Source of the DNA: Onchocerca lupi | Lineage: Eukaryota > Nematoda > Chromadorea > Rhabditida > Onchocercidae | Reading direction: 5' to 3' | NCBI GenBank assembly: GCA_028564675.1 | Contig: JAOVVO010000102.1 | Coordinates: 1 to 64,000, forward strand | Length of the DNA stretch: 64,000 bases | Part shown: positions 48,673 to 62,887 of the stretch, piece after piece | Layout: each line of letters opens with the position of its first letter | How positions within the stretch are numbered: the first letter of the stretch is position 1 | Made by a program: the position numbers and the translations under genes | The notes under the pieces: model-generated | Seen by the model: only the letters and a program-made list of their open reading frames with translations | What the model was told of the DNA's origin: nothing | Databases searched by the model: none

Positions 48673-50516
48673 CTAACGATCGTGAAAGTAACGATCCGCG
48701 ACACTGTCTTCCAGCAAAATTTTTGGACGTTCTCTTGCAAATTTACCATTTAAACCGATTCTTGGTGATTTAATTCCATGTCGTACATTGTACGGCTGTA
48801 ACAAAATGATTCAAATTATATTTTTTGTTCTAAATTAAATGTGATATATCGTAAAATCAACAATTAGAAAAATTATAACCTCATAAGGATCATTGATGTA
48901 ATATTTTGGTCGTAACCAAAACGGTGTCATCATACGATCCAGCATCCAGCACTCCTCTTTTGTACATGTTTCATAATAGTAACTTGTCTAAAATTATTAT
49001 AAACATTTGTAACGATTTTAAATTTGGAAAAGACTGAATGTGACATTAGGATTTTCACTATTACGTTGGTATTTCATTCAGAACTAATTCTATAACTATT
49101 CTTTCCTAATTGATGGAAAAATATTCAAATTTCTTTAGAGTATTGAAAATTCCATTCAAATTCATTCGAATCTGAAGTTGTCGTTATAATCATTCAAATA
49201 CTCATACTGCTCCAATATTATCGGCAAAGGATCATATATCAAACAAAGTCATTTTTTATGACTTGAAAGTCGGAAAAATCCGAAAAAAGGCAATTATTAT
49301 AAACAGGATGTGTTAAAGATCAATGAGTGGAAAGATAATTTTCAAAGAGATAAACATGTTTACTGCCAAAAGGATCAACATATTTACCACCAAAACGCTC
49401 AGATTAACAAATAAACAAAGTGAAGTAGATCAATCATGAGGCGACAAATTGGAGATCAAGAAAGGAAGAGAAGCCCCCAAGAATTTAAAGGGCTGAGATT
49501 TTGGAGTAGAGTCAATTCAAGTTCTGAGTTCAGTTTCTACACTGGCCCAGCGAGTTTTACAACGACATTTTACAACGATTGACGCAGCAGTAGCAGCAAA
49601 TAGCAATCAGTAAATTCTATTCTTCTCTACGAGTAAAAAAGAAAAGAATAATCCAGTGATCACTTTGCTTGAATATTCTTAAATAATTGTTTGTACCGTA
49701 CAAGAACTTTATATTAAAGGACTCGTCTCTGTCATATGAACAATTAAATAAAAAATTTTTTCGACATTGAAGTCTTTCATCGCTAAACTTTTGTTAGTCA
49801 ACAAAAGAAGTAAAGGTTTAAAAAAAAAAAAAGAAAAAAACTAACTTTTAGAAAAGTCTCATCTTTTCTGTAGCGTTTTACATTTCTTCCCATTTGTGCA
49901 CGTATCCACATGCCGTTATTAAGCCGTTTGAAACGATCTAGTACATCTTGACACGGTCTTTTGCGTCCTTCTTTTGGATCAAACCTAGAATTACCATGAA
50001 GTCAAGTAAACCAAGGAAAAATCACAACAATAAAGTTAAAAAATGTCTTAAAAATTTGTTAAACATAGAATAAAATGGTATTATTGGTAAAAAAATACTA
50101 AAATTTTAAATATTTAGATGTAGAGATTTCTAAATAACATAATTCTAATACTTCCTGTAAGACTTATAGAGAAATAATTCATCAAATATAGTTCATGATC
50201 GTTTTTTTTTTTTTCTTTTGTTAAAAACATAGTAACTGTGAAGAATGTGTGAAGATGAAAAAGAGATTGCAAAGAAAAATTCATTATATTTCATCTGACA
50301 GTTATATTATAGCATAAATTTGCATTAAATAACATAAAATTTTCTGCAATGAAACAAAAAAAATTGATATGATATTAATATGATAATAACTGATATGATG
50401 CAATGATATTACCTGATATGATATTCCCAATGCGGTATTCTGGCAATAGTACGTTTCGGAATTTCAAAACCATTCCCAACTATCAATGATATTACCTTAC
50501 TTCGACTTAACAACAT
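48673..50516 (-). CDS. mrpl-35: Mitochondrial large ribosomal subunit protein bL35m (MRPL35)
   Basis: Four exons (50516..50413, 49984..49846, 48987..48880, 48795..48673) join in phase to 157 aa. It is a structural protein of the mitochondrial large ribosomal subunit. The family core is recognisable: DVLDRFKRLNNGMWIRAQMG followed by a basic stretch (RNVKRYRK), then CTKEECWMLDRMMTPFW and KYYINDPYEPYN. In human MRPL35 the corresponding parts read VKRFLRLHCGLWVR, LLDKMTTSFW and WYVDDPYQKY. The N-terminus has Arg, Lys and Ser but few acidic residues (MLLSRSKVISLIVGNG), consistent with a mitochondrial targeting sequence. The C-terminal 35 residues are basic and specific to this lineage. Confidence 0.9.
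49471..49530. repeat. Dispersed repeat, copy B (MRPL35 intron)
   Basis: AAGCCCCCAAGAATTTAAAG through TTTTGGAGTAGAGTCAATT resembles 10591-10650 at about 75% by eye and in the same orientation. It lies in the 858-base intron 49845..48988. Confidence 0.45.
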
Positions 50517-52356
50517 TGTTATAGTAAAACAAAATCTCGCGAAATCACTTCGATTACTTTTAACTGCTCGTCATAATAGCTGAAAGGATTCAACATTGCT
50601 TTTGTTTTCCAATAAATTTATGCATTTTCTGTAATCACAAAAAAAAAAAAAAAATGAATAATTGGAAACAAACTTTGCATCAATTATTACAAGTTTAAAT
50701 CGTATAAATTGATTCTTGTACTTTAAAATCCAATTCCAAATCATTCGCAAATTACTACTTGTATAATGAAGACAACTCATCACTTGAATCATTTCACCTT
50801 TCATTATACTTTTTCTGAATATCATTTTATAAAAAATATTCATTTACTCAAATAATCATTTTTGATATTATTTTAGCAAATAATATTGTTGACTTATGCG
50901 GACGTGTTAAACGTGGAAGCTCCAAACCAGTAATGTAATCATTTTATCAGTAAAAAAAAAGAAAAAAAGATTAGCAATTAATTCAATTATCAAAATAACA
51001 TCATTTATATAATGAACATAAATGTAAACAAAGAATACGAGCATACTTACAAAATATTTTGGGCAACATCTGAACAAGTATGATGCACTTGATTTGAAAT
51101 GGTCCAAATAGTCTAGGAAAAAAAAATGTCGAAAAAAAAATTACCAAGTTCCGATTATTTCAAAAGCTAGCGGGAAAACTTTAAATTGCTATCCATGTTT
51201 AATTTCATTTACTCAATTGATATTCTCCAACTATACTTTGGATTAAAATGTTTCACTAATAAACAAACAAAAATGATAGCTATCAAAATAGTGGATAAAA
51301 GAAATTGAATTGTACTCTGAGCTAGAACTGAACAAAAGTAAAACAAAAATCATCCATAATTATAAGTTTATAAGTAAATATTTTTGTTATTATAATACAT
51401 ATTTTTGTATTTATCCATAAATACGTAAACAAATATATCAGAAGTTGTCGGAAACTGTCGACTAAATTTCTTCGAAAATTTTATTTCCAATACCAATCAT
51501 GCTAGAAGGAGAAAATATCCTCGAAAATATAGAACTTATTGAGCTTAAAATCAACTGAATGCAATCTGTTCTCTTGAACACACCATTTTTTGCCTCTTTT
51601 CAAAACGTATAATATTTTTCTTACAGTTAAAAAATTCTTCAAAATGTTTCAAAATTTATAGAAATCATGAAAGTACTTAAATAAACTGATCACAGCAAAC
51701 AAATCAATATTACGCTTTCAAATATGAAAGACCTTGAGAAAAATAATAGAAAATATGAAATGCATTGGAATATAAATTTACGATCTGATGATTGAGTGAT
51801 GGATAAAGAGTAATCTGCAATTCTCAAAATCAAATTTTTTTCCTTTAGGATGTCTGAATTTTTTCAAAGTCTTCATTTTCTCTGATTTTGAGCTTGTTTG
51901 CTCACATCCATCCTTCATAAATTGGACAATATAAACCTGGAAACATTATTGTCTAAGTATTTCCACGAACGAAATCACTTGATATAATAACCTATATAAA
52001 AATATGAAAATAATCAATATACTTTTATAAAATAATCAATACACTAAGGACTGCATGCACAAGTAAATCATACAAAACGAAGTAAAAAAAAAAAGCAAAG
52101 GAGTAAAATGAATCTAAGTAGATGGGATACTCAACAATTTTAACTACCCGTATGACATACAAAACTGTAAAAACGTCTGATTAATAGTTATTCAGACATG
52201 GCAAGATGTGAAGAAGAATTAAAAACATTGTACTATCAATTTGTTTCATTCTTTTACTTAATTAAAAATAAGTTTGAAGCAGTGCTTTTCTCAATACTGG
52301 AAAAAGAAAAAAATAGAGATAATTATCAAGTAGAAGTACAGAAATGTAAGAAACGA
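50517..52356. other. 1.8-kb intergenic region between MRPL35 and the SH3BP5 homologue
   Basis: AT-rich. Minus-strand frames of up to 90 codons here have no domain, no usable splice sites and low-complexity composition. The region contains the MRPL35 promoter and the SH3BP5-homologue 3' UTR. Nothing else is recognised. Confidence 0.5.
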
Positions 52357-55300
52357 CTAGTAACTCGATGAACTATGACCACTGTCTCGTTCTTCATCAT
52401 CATTACTGATTCCACGAATAATGTTCAAATTATTATGCAATATAGTTTCGGTACGCTGAGCACATTCATCAATTTCCTAAATAAATAACGTCATTTAATG
52501 AACAACATTTACTGCATAATTGATAATTGATAAATATTACTTCTTCCTTTGCGAGTACATCGATGCTATGTAAGACAAACTACTGCAGTGTTGAAATGTC
52601 AAATATTACTCAGTAACCATGAATTGAAAATCATCTTTTTCTCTCTTTTTTATTTTTTTTTATTTTTTAAATAAGCAGTAATCAGTGGCACTGAAAAGTA
52701 AATTATGCGAAAATAAAGAATTCATTAACACTAACAGTCTATAAATATTCCCTTACTTTATTGCTGTCAAAGTATATTTAATGTGTTTTGGAAACTATTA
52801 TTTTCTAGGCATTTTTCCATGCTAAAACATAAGGCCAAAATAAAATACTGAAGAAGCTGGAGAGAGCTAAATCGAGTGTCTTAAATTACATTAAAAGGTT
52901 AGAACAATTGTGGTTTATTTTATAGTTTTTGTCCGTGCAAAGTTATACTTTCCTTTTCCATAACAGTAAATTGATATATCATACAATTTACTTCAATCAT
53001 TTGAGAATGGCTTCGAAGCATTCCTGATAAATCATCAGTATTCATCGTTACTCCCGTATGACTGCTTTCTAATGAGCTATCGCTATCACTGCCATCAGGT
53101 AAGGAAATTGTTACTGCTGCAGCTGCACCCTCGGGCAATTCGGTGCGATACCGAAAATCAGTTAAATCTGTTGACAACCTAAATATTTATCATTAATCAC
53201 ATGAAACCAGTATTGTACACTAATACTTACAATGACAGAAAGAAAGACAGAGAAAAAGAGAGAGAGAAAGAAAGCAGGACTTATAATAATCTATATTTAA
53301 GCAACAGATGAAAAATAATAATAATTATTATTCTAATGCACTGAATATTAATTCGTATGTAGTTTACCTAATATTTTCATTACATGGTTTCGATTTATTC
53401 TGATTAAGGATCAGTTGTTGCGCAAGCAATATAACACCAGAACCAAGAGTCCCATCTTTAAGTGCCCGTGAATCTGTTCCTTCCGGTGAATCATCGAACA
53501 GAGCAGGATCAATTGCTTTATCGCAATCCAAAGTAAACTGAAAAGCAACAAAAAGTGAATAGGAAGATATTACTAGGCTATATTTCACATTATAACAAGA
53601 TCATTATAGGATCACACAAGTAAATTATTTATATAAGTGCGTTAAGAATAAGTAGAAACAATTTTCCTGTTGAATAAAATAATTTAAATTTGCAATTTCT
53701 TCACTGGAAAAGAAATTAATCCATAAAAAATGTACCTGATCAAAAGCTACTTTAATTCCTTCGAGAGCAACAGTATTTGCTATATCCGCTTTACGCCTTC
53801 TTTCCTTTTCCTCTTCAATTCGATTTTCTTTACTAAATGATAATTCACAAGATGGTAAATCTGGTGATTCGCAACCAACGCCAGGTTCACGTCTGACAGC
53901 TGACAACTATAAAACATAAAGAAATTTCGGTAAGAACAAAACATATTTCTTCTTCAATTACTATCATCTACTACCACTCGTCATTAAATATTTTGAGAAT
54001 AATAATGCAATTTAATAAAAAGTCTTACAAATGAATATCACTTGATTATTATCGTTACTTTATTACTCAAGTATCTGAATTTTTAGCTACCATTTTTCCC
54101 TTGCACGAAGGAGTTTATTATGGTACTTCATTACTAGAATATTTCAAACAATACAGCATCACTAAAATTTTGCATTACTTCACATTTAAATTATTACAAC
54201 ATTTTTGCATCATTTGAATACTTAATAAATTACTTAGATAAGGATAAAATTAATTTCAGTATTTATTCTTTACATAAAATTTTAGAAAGAAAGTCATACA
54301 CTTCGCTCCTCATGTATAGCATCTGATATTTGTTCCAAATTTCTCAATGAAGATGTATAATCATACTTTTTCTGACGCACCTTTAAAATCATTAATATTA
54401 TTGAAAAAACTAAAACTTTATCGTATCGTAGTTCCAAAAATATTTTGCAAAGAAGAACCCGAAAAGAAAAAAAATCACCTCAGATTCAAGCTTCAGAATG
54501 AGACTTTTCTGATAGTCCAAAATTCTTGTAAATTCGATGCGCTGCTCGAAATAATGCCGACTTTTCTTAATAGCTCGAGTGTTTCCGTCTTGTAACTGTG
54601 CAATTTCTTTCGCTAACTGTGTCATACGTTCCGATACTGAACGATGCACCTCTTCGGCAGCTATACGTTCTTGTTCCGCTTCATTTACACGTTGAATATG
54701 ATGATTTAGCACCTATAAAATAACAAATTTATTGAAAAAATAAAAAAAATAGATGAGTTTCTTTGATACTTGATTCCATTCCTCAAATAATGATTATGAT
54801 TGCACGAATATTTTAAAACCAAATAAATGCCTAGTATTTTATTCACTTCTTAAAAATTTGAAGAAAAATTTCCGAAAGAGTTATTTTGCATTATTCCGCT
54901 AGTTGTAACATTAAACAAATATTATGTGACATAACAATATTAGCGCTGATGGTGACACTTTGTCACAAAGATGCATTTATGGCCGCCTCGGTGGATAATA
55001 TAAATAAGTTACAATTCATTTAATCGTAGTAGTAGAATAAAAAAAAAATAAAAAAAAAAAAAAGAATGAATGCAGCTGAATTATTTCCAACCTCTAAGCA
55101 TTCTGGTTCGATAGTTCGTTGTCGATTTAAACTATCCTGTGTTAATTTCACTTGTTGTTTTGCTACTGTATGCAACGAATTGGCACGCTCAAAACGTATT
55201 GCAGCATTTTGCGCTTCTTCACGCAATCGTCTTTCCTTTAGAAAAAAAGATTTCTATAAAAATGGCTTCATTTTTTCTAAAGCTTGAAAATGATTCTATA

Positions 55301-57156
55301 ACTAATAAAAAACTGTTTGATTTTAACTACCGACTGATTCATTCAGATTTCCTCATTTCTTGAGTAATGGCTATTACCATTCATTTTTTCTTCTTTATAA
55401 TCAGTTACATATCATATTCAAAAGGAAATTTAAGATTTACCACATCATCTGAAATATTTCTAGCACCAATAAACTACACAGTATCTAGTAACTAAACGAT
55501 TACTCACATTATTACTGAACTGGTATTAATTACTTAATTCAGTGTCCAACCCACTATATTTTTGACTAGACATTATTAAATCGTACCATATCAAACATAA
55601 AATGAAAACCCTCTTTTTTTTTTTTTTCAGACCATTAAATTCAATAACTTCTCACCAATTAACAACTGATTCTCATAAAATCAAATTTTTTCATTATCAA
55701 ATTTACTGACCGATTAATAAACTTAATGTGATGCAGCTGTTTCAACATTCAAATTATATTTTTTTCATTTAAATGTTCGGACACCCGAGTATATTATTTT
55801 ATCAGCTGATAAATTAGATTAAAAAGCATATGTCTACATTTTTGTGTTGAAAAATGGATATTAAACTGTTGTAATTTCATTGTTTATTGTTTTACTTAAT
55901 ATATGATAAACATAATAATCATTTTTCTAACACAAATTCTCACCAAAATGTGCATTTAGAGAAAAGAAAACCTTTTCGTATAGCAGCATAAATATAAAAT
56001 ATTTCTTAATTTTTAAAACTACATCATCTCTTTTTTAATATAATAAATATCTTAAGAATACAGCTAAAAATGACAAAGAATATTCTCAAATTACCTTAAG
56101 CTTTGCTTCGTAATAAGGTCGACCTTTAGCGATTGCTGAACCATATTTGCGGCTTAATTCATTCAATTTCTGAGACCACGAGGCTTGAATTTTCCTGGAA
56201 GTGAAAGTAATAATATCTAACACCAAAAAATATTTGCCATATTGATATACAATTTGACTGAATCAATATGATCAATTATATGAAAAGATCAATTAAATCA
56301 ATTCAAAAAACTGGATAAATTAATCGAAATTAACTAAATTAAACCAATTAATTGATTAAAGAATCAAATACCAATCAAACCAGTCAAGTGAATATTGTAC
56401 CAAATTTAATTTCCATTTTCTACATTCTTTTCCTATAACCCCCAAAAATTTACACCAAATATTTCTGGGACATTATGATGTGACACAATGCAACAATTTA
56501 AGGACCCGAAGAAAAAAGATATAAATACCTGAATTTGAACATACCTGAAAGTAGCTCTTGCTTCATCAAGCTGTAACTCCAATTTATTAATTACATCTGT
56601 TGCAATATTCAATTTTTCTAATTCTTCATGAACACGATTTAAATGTTTCGCATCAAGCCGAAAATCTTCATTCAATATATAATCGACCTCATCGTTTTTA
56701 ATTATTTCTATAAAAAAAAAATAAGCATAACATTTAGTAGAAAATATACTAACAAATCATTTGTAATGTTATATTTATAATACATATTATATTCATAATT
56801 TATTGATACGATATTTAATTATTCGAATTATATCCAGTATTCGTAATAAAATCATTTACTTGAATATCATATTAATAATTCGCAATTTCTCATATTAATT
56901 AAATAATCATTATTCACATTACAAGAAGAAGAAAGTAAATAAATAAAATTAAAAGACAGTAAAGAAAATAAAAATCGAAAGAATTTCAGTTGGAAATTAA
57001 ACAATAAAATTTAAAGATAGTGAGAGAAAAAAATGAAAAATCAAAAAAAAAAAAAAAAACTTCAATTGAAATTAAATATTTACCTGCTATAGGTGATTCG
57101 TTTGATGTCGATGGCTCATTTGTTTCATTGTGTAAAATCACATCAGTTGTATTCAT
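52357..57156 (-). CDS. SH3BP5-family coiled-coil RAB-11 exchange factor (REI-1/REI-2-like)
   Basis: Ten exons (57156..57084, 56707..56545, 56194..56095, 55235..55092, 54712..54479, 54380..54300, 53906..53736, 53537..53368, 53178..52992, 52476..52357) join in phase to 480 aa. SH3BP5 and the C. elegans REI proteins are guanine-nucleotide exchange factors for RAB11/RAB-11 on recycling and Golgi membranes. Residues about 30-270 are one long heptad-rich coiled coil, with LNRVHEELEKLNIATDVINK, QASWSQKLNELSRKYG, IAKGRPYYEAKLK and ARATFRK matching the family. The rest is acidic, Ser-rich and probably disordered (SDSDSSLESSH), ending ERDSGHSSSSY. The start is the first ATG of an open exon preceded by an ACAG acceptor. 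REI-1 versus REI-2 is not resolved. Confidence 0.92.
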
Positions 57157-57650
57157 TCGGCCTGTCGTTTTTCAAAATTTTCAAATTTTTTTTTTCAGAT
57201 GAGAATAATTTAGAATCGAATTGTTACAAACATAATGAACGAATAAAATTGAATGGCAATTTTGTTCTTTGTTGCTGAAAAACAAAAATATCAACACTCA
57301 TTATTTCGTTTGTTTCAAAAAAATTTCCTAAAATTCACAAAAACCAACCATTAAATCTATTTTTAACTAATGTTTATAATAATAAAACATACATTTTGTA
57401 TATGAAATAAGCATGAATCATATATATTTTAGATTGCTAACAAACAATGTTAATAATTTCCGCTTTTAGAATTTTCTAAAATTTATTTTATCGTTTTTTT
57501 CAAAATTTTGATTAATATTTGAAAAATCCTAAAAAGAGGAAAAAAAGTGCAATTTTAAAAATAACAGTAAAGAAGTAGAATAAATTTAAGTATAACTTTA
57601 ATATACTATATTTACTATATATAAATTAAATTTCATAGGATATGCTTTAA

Positions 57651-57651
<1 letters not shown>

Positions 57652-57691
<40 letters not shown>

Positions 57692-57700
57692 AAAAAAAAA
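57652..57700. repeat. Long poly(A) tract
   Basis: About 38 consecutive A residues are followed by one C and a further A run. This is the longest homopolymer in the window. It could be the tail of a retroposed sequence, though no source transcript is visible next to it, or an assembly-sensitive simple repeat. Confidence 0.9.
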
Positions 57701-58949
57701 AAGAGAAAAGAAGGAAAAAACCAAAGTTAATTTAACATATATGGTCAATGATGCATATTCTATACAACTATCGTAATCCTAGTAAAAATGCAGAAATTAA
57801 TAAAACATATGGAATGTACATTTTCATAAGAAATGTAGACAAATGAAAAAAAAAAAAACGAGGAAATATGAGAAGAAAAAAAAAGTGGTATGAAAAGGAC
57901 AAAAAGATCAAAAAGCGGAAAGAATGCAAATTCAACAAAAGAATGAATAACAAAAATTAAAGAGTCTAACAAATGAAAGAACAAATTTTTAGGTGAACAG
58001 AGTGGAAATAATCTTTGTTGTATTAAATGATAATATAAGATTATCTTATCAAAATGTCGAGAAAAAAAAGATTATAGGCACATTCCTATACAGATATGAA
58101 AATAATATAAGAAATAAAGATAAGATAATGATATGATAACGGGTAGTTGTAAAAATGTGAATACAGTGTAAAGTAAACATATGGATGTAAATATAAGAAA
58201 TATAAAATGAGCAGTGAAATTAAAAAATATTCATGGGAATAATTTCATTCCGACAATGATAATTATATTTTACTCCCACTCATTTATATTATCTAATTAG
58301 GCACAAATTAATTAAAGTGAATAAGATCTGTTATTTATTTAATATGCATAAAATTAAGGAATAAAAATGAATTTTCAAATTTTCATTTTATAAATTTTCA
58401 TCCAATTAAATCGTAAAGTATTCTTACATACTAATATTTAGCAAGTCAAATATATACTTTCCATTTTTCAAGCTAATTTATGGTTATCATTGGTATCTTT
58501 TAAAATGAATGATAAGACAAGTAAATGATAGGTGATAATTATAACTTGTTTATTGCATTTATATACATATGCATGTATAAATGTAGCGAAGGTGAAGTAA
58601 GAAGAGGAAAAGGAACAAGATTTATTGATATGATGATTGATTATTATCAGTAAATGAAAGGAGAAATGAAATGTTGTCAGATGAAATGAGGACAAATTCG
58701 TAAACAATAAAAATGAAAAACTTTTCGCAATCATTTTGATATTTTTATTTTTCCCACAAATGAAATTCAACAACGAATATAAACAAATAAGAGCATTAAA
58801 TTATCTCCTTTTCATCCTCTCAATATCAAAAAAAAAAAAAAAAAAAAAAGAAAGGTACATGTGACAAACTGCAAACAATAGATTTTTACAAATTTTAAAC
58901 AGTAAGTTTTTTTTTTTTTTTTTTTTTGATAAATATGTCAATGAAAGAC

Positions 58950-59200
58950 TTGTTCAATCATATGGTACAGTATACATACAATGACAGTTGCTAATTAGCC
59001 TTCTGTAAGCCTGCGCAACTCTATAATACAGTATACATGATAAAGAATGGTAATTAGCTTTGCAAAAGTCTGATCAACTATTTAGTACAGTAAATATGTG
59101 CTGACGATTGCTGATCAGTTCTGCAAATCTGCTCAACTCTATGACCTAGCATACTGTATGATACAGTATACATATGATGGGTGCTAATCAGTTCTGTCAA
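58950..59200. repeat. Diverged repeat of about 60-75 bp around TACAGTATACAT
   Basis: TACAGTATACAT or a close variant occurs at 58966, 59027, 59086 and 59162. Each is flanked by related sequence (TCAACTCTAT, GCTAATCAGTTCTG or GCTAATTAGC). Periods are about 61, 59 and 76 bases. The TACAGTATAC and GTATACTGTA sense makes local palindromes possible. Confidence 0.75.
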
Positions 59201-61082
59201 AATTGACTTTATCATATAATGAAACTTACTAACAAATAAATGAAACTAATATGAGATTTCCGTTATTATTTCCGAAAAAACGAAATAAATCTTTTAAAAT
59301 GAGAAAGATGGTAAATGATAGCACATCTGCTAACCTTGAAAACGACCAATGGAACAAAAAAGAAAATTAAAAAATTGAAGAAATATTTGAGCTATAGGAA
59401 AAATTTTAGAAAAGAATTTGCAAGCACACTATTCATTACCAATTTAAATACAGTAAAATTTATTTATTTAGGCAAAAAAAAAAAAAAAAAAAAGATTTCT
59501 TCACTGTCGATCTTACAAAATTGGCAAACAATTCATTGAAATCTTAGTTAAAGCAAAATGCTTTTACCAAAATTAATTAATCTTACTAAAAACAAAATAG
59601 ATGTTTGTAAATGGATTATGATGGAAAAAGCTTAGATTTTTATAAAAAATTTTATTTATATCTTAAAGAGAGCATTTTTGCTTGTAAAACTAAAAAAAAA
59701 AAAAATGTGAAATTAAAAAAAAAAAAATTGTTGAAAAAATAAGAATTGAACTTAAAGTTTGCTTATTTCGATGGATGCTTAGCAGTTGTTGCCCTTTTGT
59801 ATTATTTCCTCATTCTTTTCATTGAATAAGAAAGAAAAAAATTAATAGAAAAAAAAAGAGAGAAGAATTTAGCAGCTTTATGTCATAACATGAAATTTGA
59901 AATAAAACTTAGCATGATCGCCTTGAATTGTGTCATTTGTCATCATCAATGGTAGAAAGATTGCTTACGATGACTAAGTTGAATTTAAATTAGCCTTTTT
60001 TTTGGCAAAACATTTTTTAGATCCTAAGGGAAATACTTATATGTTTGGTTAAAATTATAAAACCAACTGGATAAATAGTCGTGAAATTCTGTTTTTAGTC
60101 ATAATGTAGGAAATATTTATCTTTGGATTACATTTATTTTCTTAAAAAGCTTTCCAAGAATTTTGAACAAAATCTTCGCCTTATTTACTATTATAATAGA
60201 AATTCATATAAATGTGAATTTTTTGGATAAATGTGAAACTTTTAGATTTTGATAAATTCATATATATATATATATATAGTAATTTATTTGTTTCCAACTT
60301 ATTTCATAGTTTTTGCTCCTTCAAATGATCGATTAAAAAACACAAAGTAAAATATTATTCAAAAAAAAAAAAAAAACTAGCAAACTATCAAAACTATTTT
60401 TCAAAAAATTATCAAACCAAAAAATCAAACAATGATCATATGTCAAAGAATGATAATAACAATTGCTGCTTTGGATATTAAATTTTAAACAGAAAATTAT
60501 AATGATAGGAAAAAAGATAAATTCCAAAGACTGATCAATTTTTAAACAATATTTCAATATAAAATTTTGAAAAAAAAATATGCAAATTCTTGACAAAAAG
60601 AAATTTTTCAAATTCTATTCTTCTAATTAAGTGGTTTGTATTCCTGAACTGATTACTTGAATAAATGAAATTTTTAATAATAGCATTATTAATGTAGAAA
60701 TTTACGATTAATCATATACGTCACTAGAAATTTCGAGAATAATTAAGTCGATCTGAATAATCAAAGATTATAATTTCAATTATAAGTAGTATTTATCATT
60801 TATGAAATTCAGAATGAGTCTTTATGGAAACTAAATTTGTACTAAATAGCATAAAATATTAAATTATTAGTTCAAGTTTGATTATTAGTGACAGCATAAG
60901 CACAAATAAAAATAATTCTGCCAGTGCTTGGTTATCAAATACAAATGATATGACAATATTATAAACAAAAGATATCCACTGAACCTGAATTTAATAACTT
61001 TTTTAATCACATATTTTTCAAAATATAGAAATGAAAATTTCTGATAACGAAGACTTCTTAATATGAATAATTTTTTTTTTAA

Positions 61083-61260
61083 CCTATCAACGATTCCGTT
61101 GAATTTGACAACTTTCCAAATTACACAATTTCCAAAAGATATAAATATAAATTGCTTGACAGTGAAGGACTACTACTACATTAAATTTATCAAAAAATTC
61201 CGTTAAATTTGACAACTTCTTCAATTATACAATTTCTAAAAGATACAAAAATGGAAATTT
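61083..61260. repeat. Two-copy direct repeat, period about 105 bp
   Basis: ATTCCGTTGAATTTGACAAC near 61091 recurs as ATTCCGTTAAATTTGACAAC near 61197. Both are followed by TT.CAATTA.ACAATTTC..AAAGATA. Identity is about 80% by eye over some 60 bases. It is non-coding. Confidence 0.75.
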
Positions 61261-62672
61261 TACCTAAGAATGAGGAATTATTTTTTTATTTTTTTTTTTT
61301 TTATTAGTTTCTTAATTCTGTTTATTGCTAACCAATAAACAGTGGTAGATGATATTTTATTAAATGTAAAACTTCTGTAATTATCGAATTTTACTAATCG
61401 ATAAGTGGTAAATGTGTTATTAAATTAAATGAAATAAATAGATTAATTTAAAAGAAATACAATTCGTTCAAGGTGATAATACAAATAATATCAATCAAAA
61501 GCAGACAGGTGTATTAACGATACATTTGTGATCAACAGCTATCACAAATATTTTGTATCTTTTCTTCTTCCAAAAAAAAAAAAAAAAAAATCAAAGCAAT
61601 TTAAAATTGCGCAAATGTTACAGTAAGAAAGGATCGAAATATGATAATCGCAGAAGTTTTATATTACAGAAACCTTATGCAACTTGTAATAAACTATCAA
61701 ATATCAATTCATTTTAAAAATCAATAATTAACAGCTGGCACGAATGACTTCATCGCAAACATATAAACACACAAACATCAAAACGATGGAAGAGTTAAAT
61801 GAAGCAAACTGATTTATTTATAAATTTTGTCAGCAAAAATTTTTGAAAATGATGGTTGGAGAGAAATTTTCTTCGTTGAAAGAGAAAAGGGAGAGAGAGA
61901 GGGAGAGGGAGAAAGGGAAAGAGAAAAGAAGATTTGGTTGAAACTGAACTGAAACAAGAATATAAGCAATAGTAGAAAGAAATAAATTTAATAAATTCTT
62001 TTATTCTTTTTAAATTTTGACAGATTTGTAATTATTATAATTGTTATAAGCTTCTTATTTCTTCATTTCCAGTTTGAAATATTCATAAATCACACTAGTT
62101 TCATTGGATATAAATTTTAAAACTTTTCGCAACATTTTCGAATTCTAGTTTTTCTTGCATTTGAAAAAATGATGAAAATTCGAGAATATTTAGTATAATT
62201 TTAACCAATTACTATGTTATGTTCATCAGAATAGATAAAAAGGTGAAGAAGAAGGAAATTCTTTTCCGCAAATACAATTTGAGAATTTTTACAACTTAAA
62301 ATACAAATTTTTAAAAACACAAATATAAATCAATTTAAAAATACAAGTGCAATTTTTAAATTAGTTCTGTAATTACATAAATGACAATTTATGATAATGA
62401 AGGTTTCATTTTGCTTTGATTTCATTCATAAATAAAAAAAATTTGTATTTTTTAAAGTCAACTCATGCTAAACTTAGTTTTTATTCCCGAAGTTTTTCAA
62501 CAGAATTCATTATTTCGGAAGTCTCTAAAATTGTCAATAATGTCAAGAATGGTGGATGTATAATCAATGATATATAACACCGGGCGAAACAATTTCAGTC
62601 AACAAATATTTGATATATCAAACAAAAAGAAAAAAGAAAAAAAGGAAAAATTGTTCATAATGAACCGGAACT

Positions 62673-62702
62673 CGATGATGATGATGATGATGATGATGAT
62701 GA
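62673..62702. repeat. (GAT)10 microsatellite
   Basis: About ten perfect GAT triplets run from 62673 to 62702. No reading frame of interest spans it, so a poly-Asp or poly-Met product is not proposed. Confidence 0.95.
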
Positions 62703-62887
62703 TATAAATTTAGAATGATGAATTCATTTCTTTTTTCTCGCAATCGATTGGATGGAGACATCAATAAAACTCGAAATCAATTCCATCTTAATACATTCGC
62801 TAATAAGAGCATTGAAATTTAATTGATCCCTGGTCTATCAGAATGATTTTTTGATCTATCTATGTCATTTAAGCTATCTACGTAAAA

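Noticed and set aside
50571..51107. Minus-strand frames between MRPL35 and the SH3BP5 homologue
   Set aside because: Low-complexity Phe/Asn/Ile-rich translations with poly-A/T runs and no family match.
54347..54595. Plus-strand 82-codon frame
   Set aside because: Antisense to coding exons of the SH3BP5 homologue.
57760..57984. Phe/Ser-rich minus-strand frames in the right-hand desert
   Set aside because: Typical chance frames opposite AAG/AAA-rich sequence; no start context or homology.
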